64,000 nucleotides of DNA from Poindextera sp036494815 (GCA_036494815.1 DASXNV010000107.1:8410-72409); one strand, 5' to 3'. Shown: positions 55,445 to 63,463, counted from the first letter of the stretch. A program made the numbers and translations. Notes: generated by a model not told the origin, from the sequence alone.

Positions 55445-57400
55445 GTGGCGAATATGATCCAACATACAGAATATAAAAACACGGTTCCGTTTCGATGGAA
55501 GGTCGTTATTCTTTCTGTCGTTGCGACCGCAGTCGCGCTGATCTCAACATTTTCGATCTTCCTATGGCAGGATTGGGTCACGGATCGGACGTCATTCATG
55601 TCCGACAAGCTGAACCTCAACCGGATCATCGCAGATCAGGCCAGCTCGGCGATCCAATTTCGCCAACGGCACGACACCGAAGAAGCAAACGCCATTTTCC
55701 GATCCGACCCCGACAACTTGGCGGCCACCTATTTCGCCGCCGGCGGCAAGACATTGATTCTGAGGCGGCCGGGCGTCGCCGCACCCGATATCAGGCCAGA
55801 TGGCGCGGCTCGTGCCGAGGCCCGTTTCGTCGACGGTAAACTGGAAGTCCATACGCCGGTGAGGAACGTGGGACGGCGCGCTGGTGAGTTGGTGCTGATC
55901 GCCTCCCAAGAGGATATATGGCGCCAGCTCGAGAGGAATATACTCATCGCGCTTGGCCTGTCGGTCTTGGCCACCGCCCTAGCCGCTGCGGCCGCCACCG
56001 CGCTGGTCAAGCGCGCCCTGCGTCCGCTTGAAAACCTCGACGCCGGGATTGCTGAGGTCAGCCGAACCAAAGTCTTCAACACTCAGGTCCAGGTCAGATC
56101 GCGCGACGAATTCGGTCGGCTGACGAGGCGCTTCAACACCATGTTGAGCGAGCTGAAGACCTACGACGAAAATCTACAGTTGGCCCTGGATGAGCTGACC
56201 GCCGCCCGGGATACGGCCGAAGAAGCCAATGTGATGAAGTCACAGTTTCTCGCCAACATGTCGCACGAAATCAGGACCCCCTTGAACGGTGTCCTGGGCA
56301 TGGCCGAGGTCATGGCCCTCAACCCGCTCAGCCCAGCACAAAAGGAGCGGTTGGACGTCATTCAAAAGTCCGGCTCCAGCCTGCTTGCGGTGCTCAATGA
56401 CCTGCTCGATCTGTCGAAGATCGAAGCGGGCCACGTGGAACTGGAACAGGCGCCGTTCGACATCGAAGAGGTCGCGTCAGGCGCCTACGCCGCCTTCACC
56501 TCGATCGCCAATAAAAGCGGGGTCTCGTTCTCGCTGGCCATCGCCCCCGAGGCCGCTGGCCGCTGGCGTGGAGATTCGGTGCGCGTGCGCCAAATCCTCT
56601 ACAACCTCATTTCCAACGCGCTCAAATTCACCCAACAAGGTGAGGTTCATGTCGCCATCGATGCGGCGACGACGCCGACCGGCAAGACCTTGTCGATCCT
56701 GGTCGCCGATACGGGGATCGGCATCGCCCCCGAGGTCCTGCCCAAGCTGTTCGAGAAGTTCGTCCAGGCGGACAACACGATCACGCGCCGGTTTGGCGGC
56801 GTCGGCCTGGGGCTGACCATCTGTCGTCAACTGGCCGAGTTGATGGATGGATCGATTACAGTGGAAAGCCGTGTGGGGGAGGGCGCCAAGTTCCTGGTGA
56901 TGCTGCCCTTGACCTGGCTCGGCCCGAGGGTCCGGCTTGCGTCTCCCCCGGTCGCCGTCGACAGTGGCAAGCCTTGCGAGAGCGGCTTCGACCGCCTGCG
57001 CATTCTCGCCGCCGAGGACAACGCCACCAATCAGTTGGTGCTGAAAACCGTGCTGCACTCGTTCGGCGTCGAGCCGATCATCGTGGAGAACGGGCGCCTC
57101 GCGGTCGAGGCGTGGTCGCGCGAGCGGTTTGACCTGATCTTGATGGATATCCAAATGCCGGAGTTGGACGGGGTCGCCGCCACCGGCGAGATCCGTCGCC
57201 GCGAGGCTGAATTGGGCCGGGACCGAACGCCGATCGTCGCCTTGTCCGCCAATGCCATGAAACATCAGGTCAGCGAATATCTGTCCGCAGGGATGGACGC
57301 TCACCTGGCCAAGCCGATCCAGATCGACAGGCTCTATGCCACCTTGGCCGCCGTGCTCGCGGGACAGCCCCTGGCCGAGCCTGAGTACAGAGCGGCCTGA
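55445..57400 (+). CDS. Membrane hybrid histidine kinase: sensor-HAMP-HisKA-HATPase-REC
   Basis: The product is 651 aa from GTG 55445 (ATG 55454 also possible). A first transmembrane helix at about 18-41, a periplasmic domain of about 115 residues, a second helix (ILIALGLSVLATALAAAAATALV), a HAMP linker to about 240, then SHEIRTPLNGVLGMAEV with the phosphoryl His at about 274, HATPase motifs (NLISNALKFTQQGE, DTGIGI, FGGVGLGL) and a receiver (ILAAEDNATNQ, LILMDIQMPELDG) to the C-terminus. The cue is unknown. A predicted outer-membrane protein gene starts 2 bp after the stop. Confidence 0.93.
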   Translation: MANMIQHTEYKNTVPFRWKVVILSVVATAVALISTFSIFLWQDWVTDRTSFMSDKLNLNRIIADQASSAIQFRQRHDTEEANAIFRSDPDNLAATYFAAGGKTLILRRPGVAAPDIRPDGAARAEARFVDGKLEVHTPVRNVGRRAGELVLIASQEDIWRQLERNILIALGLSVLATALAAAAATALVKRALRPLENLDAGIAEVSRTKVFNTQVQVRSRDEFGRLTRRFNTMLSELKTYDENLQLALDELTAARDTAEEANVMKSQFLANMSHEIRTPLNGVLGMAEVMALNPLSPAQKERLDVIQKSGSSLLAVLNDLLDLSKIEAGHVELEQAPFDIEEVASGAYAAFTSIANKSGVSFSLAIAPEAAGRWRGDSVRVRQILYNLISNALKFTQQGEVHVAIDAATTPTGKTLSILVADTGIGIAPEVLPKLFEKFVQADNTITRRFGGVGLGLTICRQLAELMDGSITVESRVGEGAKFLVMLPLTWLGPRVRLASPPVAVDSGKPCESGFDRLRILAAEDNATNQLVLKTVLHSFGVEPIIVENGRLAVEAWSRERFDLILMDIQMPELDGVAATGEIRRREAELGRDRTPIVALSANAMKHQVSEYLSAGMDAHLAKPIQIDRLYATLAAVLAGQPLAEPEYRAA

Positions 57401-57402
57401 CA

Positions 57403-58140
57403 GTGCGCGGCCGTGGTCTGTTCGCGACAGCGGCGCTGGTCTGTCTCCTGTCCGCGGAGGCGCCGGCCTGGGCCGACGCCCCGCCCTACGCCACCACTGA
57501 TACTGACATCGCCGACAAGCTCGAACTCAAATCCTTCCTCGGCTCAGAAGCGAAAAACCACTGGAGCGCCAACACCCTGGGTTTCGACCTCGCCATTCCC
57601 CTGGCGCCGCGATGGGAGATGACGGTCGTGCCGCGTCTCACAGCCGTGGATGGCCGGCGCAGGTCCATGGTCGGCTTCGGCGACACGGAAATCGCGGTCA
57701 AGTATCTGACCATGTCAGAGTCGGCGTCATGGCCCGCCATCGCCATCGAACCCAACCTGACCCTTCCCACTGGCAGTAGGCATATGGGAGACGGCTCGAT
57801 CGCCCTGCAATTGCCCGTGTTGATCAGCAAGGGTTTTGGTCCGTGGCGCCTGTCGGGCCAATTCGCCTTCGAGCGCGATGTTATGCGCGCTCGCAATGAT
57901 CGTGCGCCGCTCAGCCTGCTGCTCGAACGCACGGTCACCAAGAATGTCACCGTGGGCGCGGAGATTGCGGAAAGCCTGTCCATGCGCCGACCCAATCAAG
58001 GCCAGCTTGAGACGAATATTGGGGCCGGCTGGGCTATCCGTGACGGGTTGCGCCTTGAGGCGACGATCGGCCGACGTTTGGCTGGCGGCGGTGAACCGGC
58101 CGACGTCCATAGCTGCCTTTCGCTGGACATCGAACTCTGA
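57403..58140 (+). CDS. Predicted outer-membrane beta-barrel protein
   Basis: This 245-aa protein starts at GTG 57403, 2 bp after the hybrid kinase. A signal peptide (MRGRGLFATAALVCLLSAEAPAWA) precedes alternating beta-like segments (WEMTVVPRLTAV, FGDTEIAVKYLTM, WPAIAIEPNLTLPTGSRHMGDGSIALQLPVLISKGFGPWRLSGQFAFERDV), resembling MetA-pathway-of-phenol-degradation/transporter-type barrels. The final codon pair lies at the left direct repeat boundary (58136), so the true C-terminus might have been altered by the island insertion. Its function is probably linked to the kinase. Confidence 0.72.
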   Translation: MRGRGLFATAALVCLLSAEAPAWADAPPYATTDTDIADKLELKSFLGSEAKNHWSANTLGFDLAIPLAPRWEMTVVPRLTAVDGRRRSMVGFGDTEIAVKYLTMSESASWPAIAIEPNLTLPTGSRHMGDGSIALQLPVLISKGFGPWRLSGQFAFERDVMRARNDRAPLSLLLERTVTKNVTVGAEIAESLSMRRPNQGQLETNIGAGWAIRDGLRLEATIGRRLAGGGEPADVHSCLSLDIEL

Positions 58141-58284
58141 AGTTCGATCGCCGGGTGGTTCAAGGGCGGCGGGGCGCCCGTTTCACGCAACGCCCGCGCC
58201 TTCTTATCGCGGCGCCCAACCGCCGAGCGCCGCGAGTGCGGCCTGCTCGGTCAGGGTTTTCGCCTTTTCCAGGCTCTCGGAGTC
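58136..58284. repeat. Left copy of a 149-bp direct repeat flanking the island
   Basis: It aligns without gaps to 63780-63928, with 12 mismatches by my count (about 92% identity). Identity begins at the TGA of the gene before it and ends at GGAGTC. On the minus strand it contains the last 26 codons (DSESLEKAKTLTEQAALAALGGWAPR and stop) of the gene that is still in place at the right end of the window. The copy is divergent enough to be old. Confidence 0.9.
58204..58284 (-). pseudogene. Detached 3' end of an unknown gene (26 codons)
   Basis: The minus strand reads DSESLEKAKTLTEQAALAALGGWAPR then TAA (58206-58204). Upstream of 58284 the frame loses similarity to the right copy (63848-64000). 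It is a gene fragment produced by duplication or by element insertion at the 3' end of that gene. Confidence 0.75.
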
Positions 58285-58481
58285 CCGTGAAGGACTGGAC
58301 AGATTTATAAATAAAATCAAATAGTTATTCGGACACGTGTGCGCCAGTTGCACACGGATGTCCACCTCCGTTCGCGCGACGTTCTGCGAGAAGCTGCGCT
58401 ACTTTCCGACTCACTAGAGTCACTGCGGAATTTCCGATGGCCGGATTGAGAGCTTCGGCACAGTTTCAGGGTTTAGGTCGG

Positions 58482-58565
58482 TTTCAGCGCGTGCTGAAAT
58501 CGAGTATTTCAGTGAAATCGCTTGTCTAGTTTCACCTCTTGGACCATTTTCAGCAAATGCTGAAA
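58482..58565. promoter_or_regulatory. Operator-like TTTCAGC palindromes ahead of the AbiEi-like gene
   Basis: Two inverted repeats share the same half-site: TTTCAGC-GCGT-GCTGAAA (58482-58499) and TTTCAGCA-AA-TGCTGAAA (58548-58565), centres 66 bp apart. A smaller palindrome, ATTTCAGTGAAAT, is at 58506-58518, and a lone TTTCAG is at 58473. AbiEi-type antitoxins are known to repress their own promoter through inverted repeats, so these are good operator candidates. The second one overlaps the upstream in-frame starts and supports initiation at ATG 58578. Confidence 0.6.
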
Positions 58566-58577
58566 TCGCCAGAATCG

Positions 58578-59630
58578 ATGAAATCATTGGAGAGACAAGC
58601 GGCGGACGCGCTGCGTCAGGTGCTTTCGGCGGCGCCGGCGATCCATGATCTGGCCATCGAGATAGAGTCGGCGCCCCACGAAATCGACCTTGTCGCGCGG
58701 TTTGCCGTGGGGGGCGTGCCGCATACGATCATTGGCGAAGTGAAGGCTTCAGGCCAGCCCCGTCAGGTGCGGGCCGCCCTGCATCAACTCCACTACCACC
58801 TCGATCAGCAGCACGGGACTGCCACCGCCCTGTTGGTCGCACCCTATTTGTCGGAGGCGGCGAGGGCGCTTTGTCGCGAACAGGACGTGGGTTTCCTCGA
58901 CTTGGAAGGCAATTGCCGGATCGCCTTCAACAGCGTCTTCATCGAGCGCATCGTGCCCACCAAGCCCTCCGTCGCGCGACGGGACCTGAAGTCGCTGTTC
59001 ACGCCTAAGTCCGCCCAGGTTCTGCGAGTCCTCCTGCGCGGGCCGCAGCGGGCTTGGAAAGTGGTCCATCTTGCCGAGGCGGCCCAGGTCAGCCTCGGCC
59101 ATGTCAGCAACGTGCGCGCCGCGCTGGTGGATCGGGAATGGGCGCGGGTTGAGCCAGACGGCCTGCGGCTGACCGCGCCGGACGCCCTGCTAGACACGTG
59201 GCGTGACCGTTACGAGCCGCCGCCAGGGACCCGGCTCGGATACTACACGACCCTGCATGGCGGCGCCTTCGACAAGGCTATGCGCGCCGCCCTAGGCGGC
59301 AGGGGAGGGCCTAAGGCTCTCCTCGCGTCGTTCTCGGCGGCGCAATGGATCGCGCCGTTTGCACGATCCGCTAGCCAATATTTCTACGCCAGTGATGAGG
59401 GGCTCGAAAGGCTCAGCGCAGAGCTCCACCTCTCTTCCGCGGCGAAGGGCGACAACGTGGTGATCACGCGGCTGGACGATGCGGGACTGTTCCTGGACGC
59501 GGTGGAGCTGGCGCCGGGGATCTTCACCACTAGTCCGGTGCAAACCTATCTGGATCTCGCCGTCGCCGGCGAGCGCGGCCGCGAAGCCGCCGACCATCTG
59601 CGGCGGGAGCGGCTGACGTGGTCGACGTGA
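58578..59630 (+). CDS. Type IV toxin-antitoxin antitoxin, AbiEi-like, with PD-(D/E)XK-like N-terminus
   Basis: The 350 aa from ATG 58578 (MKSLERQAADALRQVL; TTG 58539 and ATG 58557 are in frame but lie in the operator palindrome). The N-terminal region has HEIDLVARFAVGGVPHTIIGEVKASGQPRQV, a D...ExK pattern like PD-(D/E)XK nucleases, and GFLDLEGNCRIAF. A winged-helix part (SAQVLRVLLRGPQRAWKVVHLAEAAQVSLGHVSNVRAALVDREWARVEPDG) follows. This is the arrangement of large AbiEi-family (COG4861-like) antitoxins. The next gene, a nucleotidyltransferase, overlaps the stop as GTGA. Confidence 0.78.
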   Translation: MKSLERQAADALRQVLSAAPAIHDLAIEIESAPHEIDLVARFAVGGVPHTIIGEVKASGQPRQVRAALHQLHYHLDQQHGTATALLVAPYLSEAARALCREQDVGFLDLEGNCRIAFNSVFIERIVPTKPSVARRDLKSLFTPKSAQVLRVLLRGPQRAWKVVHLAEAAQVSLGHVSNVRAALVDREWARVEPDGLRLTAPDALLDTWRDRYEPPPGTRLGYYTTLHGGAFDKAMRAALGGRGGPKALLASFSAAQWIAPFARSASQYFYASDEGLERLSAELHLSSAAKGDNVVITRLDDAGLFLDAVELAPGIFTTSPVQTYLDLAVAGERGREAADHLRRERLTWST

Positions 59631-60487
59631 CGCCAGCCGAGCCGCAGTCTGCGGCCGCCTACGACGATCGCACCACCGCCGCGGTCAAGGCCGTGCTGGT
59701 GGAGATCGGCCAGGTTCTGGGCAGCTTCCAGGGCAAGTTCGCCGTCATCGGCGGCGCCGTGCCGTAGCTTCTGCTGGAGAACGACGACATGCGCCACGTC
59801 GGCACGCTCGATGTCGACTTGAGCCTGCACGCTGAAGCGCTCGGCGATGGCGAATACGCCACCTTGGTCGAGGCGCTGATGGGGGCGGGCTACCAGCAAC
59901 GAAAGGAGCTGAGGCGGTTTCAACTCGTGCGCCAGGTTCCGGCCGCCGACGGCGGCGGGCCGATCGACATCATCGTCGACTTCCTGATGCCGCGGGACGC
60001 GGAGATCGTGAAGAACGTCCCGCCGCTGATTAGCGAATTCGCCGTGCAGCGGGCCTCCGGCGCCGACCTGGCCCTGCGCTTCTATCAGATGGTGGCCATA
60101 GACGGCCCGGTGCCTGAAGGGGGCCGCAACCGAGTCGAAATCGCCGTCGCCTCGATCCCCGCCCTCTTGGCGATGAAAGGCTTCGCCATCCACGGCCGAC
60201 ACAAGCAGAAGGACGCCTACGACATCTACTACTGCGTCCGGAATTACCCCGGCGGGGTCGAAGAGCTCGCCGAGGCGTGCCGACCATTGCTCGCGATCGG
60301 AGGCGGCAAGGCGGGCTTCCAGTTCATCGCCGAGAAGTTCGACACGGCCGACGGCTATGGCCCCACCTGTGTGCGCCGGTTCGTCGAGGCCAGCCAGGTC
60401 TTGGGCGATCGGTCGCCGGACCAGTGGCAGACGGACGCTTTCGGCCAGGTCGACGCCTGGCTCCGGGCGTTGGGTCTGCGCGGCTAG
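59627..60487 (+). pseudogene. AbiEii-like nucleotidyltransferase toxin with in-frame amber codon
   Basis: From GTG 59627 (overlapping the antitoxin stop) the frame encodes KAVLVEIGQVLGSFQGKFAVIGGAVP, then TAG at 59765-59767, then LLLENDDMRHVGTLDVDLSLHAEALG and on without further stops to 60487 (287 codons). The GG of the nucleotidyltransferase motif and the GTLDVDL acidic pair fall on opposite sides of the stop. CAG to TAG is one substitution. The frame after the stop remains clean (ATG 59789 could restart it, giving 232 aa), so inactivation is recent, or the codon is suppressed, or the shorter product has another role. Confidence 0.8.
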
Positions 60488-60509
60488 GCCCCAACCTGGC
60501 CGACGTCTA

Positions 60510-60995
60510 TCAGGCGTAAATCGATGACCGTTGCGCGAGCGCGAACATCTGGTCCGCAAGGCCGGCCGCTGCGATCCGGTCTGCCCGGACCGGGCGGGGC
60601 AGTGCGATTGTTCTCGCCCTCGGGAACGCCCTCGCCATCAGCTCCGACGCCTGCAGATCGCTGATCGAGATCATGATGCACAGCGGTCCTACAATGTCCT
60701 CGGCGTCCAGGAACGCCTGCAAGGCGTCCAGATAAGCCGTCAGATCCGCCTTCAACTCATAGAGTTTCACCCGTTCAGGCGTGGATCCGATGGGGTGGAC
60801 GATATGCGCATGGACGAACCAGGTGTCGCCGACGAACAGCCGCTCGACAGCCTTCCCGGAGAAGCTATCGCACAGCGCCTCGCGACCGCCTTCGCACCCT
60901 TTGAACACGGCGCTGCGGCGATCGTGGATGCCAAAGATCGCCGACGCACTGAACCTGTTTAACCCCGAGATGTGGGGGCAGGTAGAGCGCTTCAA
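60510..60995 (-). CDS. Uncharacterised island protein
   Basis: A 161-aa frame, partly overlapping (68 bp) the gene on the other strand. Segments such as VERLFVGDTWFVHAHIVHP and KLYELKADLTAYLDALQAFLDAEDIVGPLCIMISISDLQASELMARAFPRARTIALPRP look like a folded alpha/beta protein. I recognise no family. The true start may be internal, avoiding the overlap. Confidence 0.45.
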   Translation of the reverse strand: MKRSTCPHISGLNRFSASAIFGIHDRRSAVFKGCEGGREALCDSFSGKAVERLFVGDTWFVHAHIVHPIGSTPERVKLYELKADLTAYLDALQAFLDAEDIVGPLCIMISISDLQASELMARAFPRARTIALPRPVRADRIAAAGLADQMFALAQRSSIYA

Positions 60996-61413
60996 GCACT
61001 TCTACGAGCACACCTACAACCTCGAGAGCCGTGATAAGCGGGCGGTCGCGGGGGTCGCCAACCATTTCCTGAAGGCACGGCGGCTGATCGACCTCGCGAT
61101 CAAGCTTCGCCCAAACCTGCAGTTCGACCACGATCAGCTCGAGAATCTTGGCTTCACGCCGGCCGCCAACAGCGACGAGATCGCCACGGTGATCGAGGCG
61201 GCGATCCTAGAACTCTATGCGACGCTCGACTGCATGGTGAAGGTGCATCGGGCGATCTATGGCGAGACCTCACGCGGCTTCAAGGACTCGACCCGGGCCA
61301 CTTTGGAGCACCCAGAGAAGATCGAGGGCAGCGTCCCCGATCTGCTCAAGATGGCGATCGCCGACGCCAGGTTGCAAAAGCCGACGGTAATCGCCACCCC
61401 TGGCCGATTATAA
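60928..61413 (+). CDS. Uncharacterised helical protein, probably C-terminally truncated
   Basis: The 161 aa from ATG 60928 (MPKIADALNLFNPEMWGQVERFKHFYEHTYNLESRDKRAVAGVANHFLKARRLIDLAIKL) are acidic and alpha-helical, with charge patterns of a soluble protein. No family is recognised. The last residues (KPTVIATPGRL) are encoded by the first of the 22-23-bp repeats of the IS21 remnant, so the natural C-terminus was probably replaced by insertion. Confidence 0.55.
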   Translation: MPKIADALNLFNPEMWGQVERFKHFYEHTYNLESRDKRAVAGVANHFLKARRLIDLAIKLRPNLQFDHDQLENLGFTPAANSDEIATVIEAAILELYATLDCMVKVHRAIYGETSRGFKDSTRATLEHPEKIEGSVPDLLKMAIADARLQKPTVIATPGRL

Positions 61414-61476
61414 TCGCCACCGCTGGCCGATTGATTTCGCCACCTCTGGCCGACGTTTTCGCCACCCCCGACCGCG
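61388..61476. repeat. Four tandem 22-23-bp repeats (IS21-type end)
   Basis: Units start at 61388, 61411, 61433 and 61455 and share the core TCGCCACC-N-CTGGCCGA, with the last unit more degenerate. Repeated terminal motifs of this kind are typical of IS21-family ends, where the transposase binds. They lie 68 bp before the istA-like start at 61544. Confidence 0.65.
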
Positions 61477-61543
61477 TGTGGATCCGCGGCTGACACGGAA
61501 GTCATCAACAGTATTGTCGCGCCCTTTTGCCAAGGGGGTGACG

Positions 61544-61682
61544 ATGCCGAGACCGAGGTCGGAGATGAGGCGGATCAGGGAAGTTTTGCGGTTGAGGGCG
61601 CTGTTTGGGGAGAACCTGACGGCGATCGCCTCAGGGGCGGGTTTGGCCCGCTCGACGGTTCGGACCTACCTTCAGCGGGGCG
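61544..61682 (+). pseudogene. IS21-family istA fragment (5' end only)
   Basis: From ATG 61544 (AAGGGGGTG upstream): MPRPRSEMRRIREVLRLRALFGENLTAIASGAGLARSTVRTYLQRG, the helix-turn-helix N-terminus of IstA. The similarity stops near 61680, where the sequence joins another transposase remnant read on the opposite strand. The DDE catalytic domain and istB are missing. Confidence 0.7.
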
Positions 61683-61938
61683 TCCGCTTCGGCCCGCGTC
61701 CCAGTCGTCCGCCCCGGCCCTTGCTGTCACGCTTCGACTTGCCCGACGCCCCCGGCTCCATGCCGCTTGGCGTATTGGGCTTGATCTTGGGGCGTTGGTT
61801 CAGGTCTTTGAGACGGGCGATCTCATCGGCCTGCGCCGCCACCGTCTGCTCTAGCTGATTGACCCTGTCGAGCACCGCCACCAAAGCGGCCCGCAGCTCC
61901 AACTTCGAAAGATCGTCGACGTCTTGCGGCGCACCCAT
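61672..61938 (-). pseudogene. Transposase N-terminal fragment (IS66/TnpC-like)
   Basis: From ATG 61938 on the minus strand: LSKLELRAALVAVLDRVNQLEQTVAAQADEIARLKDLNQRPKIKPNTPSGME, then a Lys/Arg/Gly-rich stretch. A coiled-coil leading into a basic linker is the usual start of IS66-like TnpC and related transposases. It ends at the junction with the istA fragment, so the two remnants are joined tail to tail. Confidence 0.5.
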
Positions 61939-62209
61939 CGGAAGGGTGAATCAGAAACTGAGTCCGCCGCATAGGAAAAACTGAAATCACCCCGCCCGGG
62001 GTTTTGCTCCTGTTACGATGGCGGCGCAAGATTCGCTCACTGGTGTTCGCGGTCCCCGTCGTTTTCGTTCCTTCGCTGGCCTGCGAAATTGCCCACTCGC
62101 TGGTGGCGCCGACCGATGATGCCGGCGATCGCACCGACTCTTGATCACTCAAGTCGATCTTGAAATATCCGGAATTAGGTGGCATTTTGCCACCCTAGAG
62201 GAGTCCGTC
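61939..62209. other. Intergenic region carrying the promoter of the ParD-like gene
   Basis: The first 200 bp show no ORF and resemble leftover element sequence. A possible sigma-70-type promoter is TTGATC (62141-62146), 17 bp, AATATC (62164-62169), just before the palindrome at 62178. Confidence 0.35.
62178..62194. promoter_or_regulatory. Operator-like palindrome before the ParD-like antitoxin
   Basis: GGTGGCA-TTT-TGCCACC is a perfect 7-bp inverted repeat 16 bp before the ATG at 62210 and just downstream of the candidate promoter. Antitoxin autoregulation through such sites is the rule in TA operons; binding here is inferred. Confidence 0.5.
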
Positions 62210-62587
62210 ATGGCATCGAGCTACTCATCGGTAAAACTCTCAAGCGCTTTCATCGATGAGGTGCGCCAGGAGGCGTCGATCGTTCACCGCTCCGTGGGCG
62301 CTCAGGTCGAATATTGGGCCAAGCTTGGGCGCGCCGTCGAGAATGCGCCTGGCTTTGGCATCGACCGAGTGCGTCAGGCGCTCGACCGCCGCCTCGCGCT
62401 GGAGACCTTGTCCGTCGAGGAGCAGGACGCTGTTTTCGACCAGCTCGACGACCAATTTGATAATCCTCCGGCGGAGGTGAAGGCGCAGTACGCCGAACTC
62501 GGCCGTCGTGAGGGGGCGGTCGGCGCCGACGCTCAGGGCAGGCTGGTTCGGCGCCAGGTGTCGGGCCGCTCGCGCCGGACCGCCTGA
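62210..62587 (+). CDS. ParD-like antitoxin
   Basis: This 125-aa protein has GAGGAG 6 nt before ATG 62210. The N-terminal part SYSSVKLSSAFIDEVRQEASIVHRSVGAQVEYWAKLGRAVE resembles the ParD-like antitoxin family that precedes zeta-type kinase toxins; RSVGAQVEYWAKLG is its most conserved stretch. The rest is a charged tail (SVEEQDAVFDQLDDQFDNPP) ending in a basic C-terminus. Open and apparently intact. The toxin follows 4 bp later. Confidence 0.75.
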   Translation: MASSYSSVKLSSAFIDEVRQEASIVHRSVGAQVEYWAKLGRAVENAPGFGIDRVRQALDRRLALETLSVEEQDAVFDQLDDQFDNPPAEVKAQYAELGRREGAVGADAQGRLVRRQVSGRSRRTA

Positions 62588-62591
62588 AGGC

Positions 62592-63211
62592 ATGCCGGAG
62601 TCCGCCGCTCCGCCCATTCTGCATATTCTCGCGGGCCCGAATGGAGCAGGGAAGACGACGCTCTACGAGACCTGGGTTCGGCGGCTTACTGATGCGGAGT
62701 TCGTCAACGCGGATCGCCTTTGCCTGCAAGCCCTTGGTCGTCACGCGCTGACGCGCGAAGACGCGGAGCTTGGACAGCGGCTGGCGAATAAGCGACGAGA
62801 AGCCTTGCTGGTGGCGGGTGAGAGCCTCGTCACGGAGACGACCTTCTCCCATCCTTCCAAGCTCGACCTGATTACCCAGGCACGAGCCTTGGGCTACCGG
62901 ATCGTCGTCTACCACGTGAACGTGGCGACGGCGGATTTCGCGGTCGCTCGCGTCACGGCGCGGGAGAGTCACGGGGGCCATCCCGTTCCGGAGGCGAACA
63001 TTAGGGCCGATATGAGCGCAATCAGCCCTTGATCCGCCAAGCTGTGCTTATGGCTGATCGGGCCTTTGTTTTCGACAACAGCGCGCTCGGCAAGCCGCCT
63101 CAGCGGCTGATCTCTTTCATCGACGGCCACGCCAAGGCTATCGCAGTATCACTGCCGGAATGGGCCGCGACGCTTTGTGCTGCGGACGTAGGTCATGCTG
63201 ACCCACCCTGA
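62592..63211 (+). pseudogene. Zeta-like kinase toxin with a one-base deletion
   Basis: From ATG 62592: ILHILAGPNGAGKTTLYETWV (Walker A GPNGAGKT), FVNADRLCLQALG, SLVTETTFSHPSKLDLITQARALGYRIVVYHVNVA and ESHGGHPVPEANIRA. The frame then ends at 63032 after DMSAISP. Shifting by one base at about 63006-63008 restores RYERNQPLIRQAVLMADRAFVFDNSALGKPPQRLISFIDG to 63211, the expected C-terminus. The premature product lacks this final helical part, so activity is doubtful. Confidence 0.78.
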
Positions 63212-63463
63212 TCTCTTCCGTTCAGGGCCAAAAGTTCGTGTTTTCCGCTTGGCCCAAAGCGAACTGATGGCTCTTAGCCGAACTTGAGACCGGCCACTCT
63301 AGGTCGCAGAGACAGTTGGCGTGCCGGCCGGGACACCCCGGATGAGAAGCTCGACGTGACACAACCTGGAGGGCGAGATACGGTCGGAACGGATCGACTC
63401 ACGCCGCTTGGGCTAAGTACGCCTTGGAGGGGGGCGCGGGCGCGGCCTGGCGATCCGTAAGAG

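Noticed and set aside
58136..58284. Direct repeat as a tRNA-type attachment site
   Set aside because: No tRNA cloverleaf is present; the repeat encodes a protein C-terminus on the minus strand.
61388..61476. CRISPR-like array
   Set aside because: The 22-23-bp units are contiguous without spacers and precede an istA fragment, so they are IS21-type end repeats.
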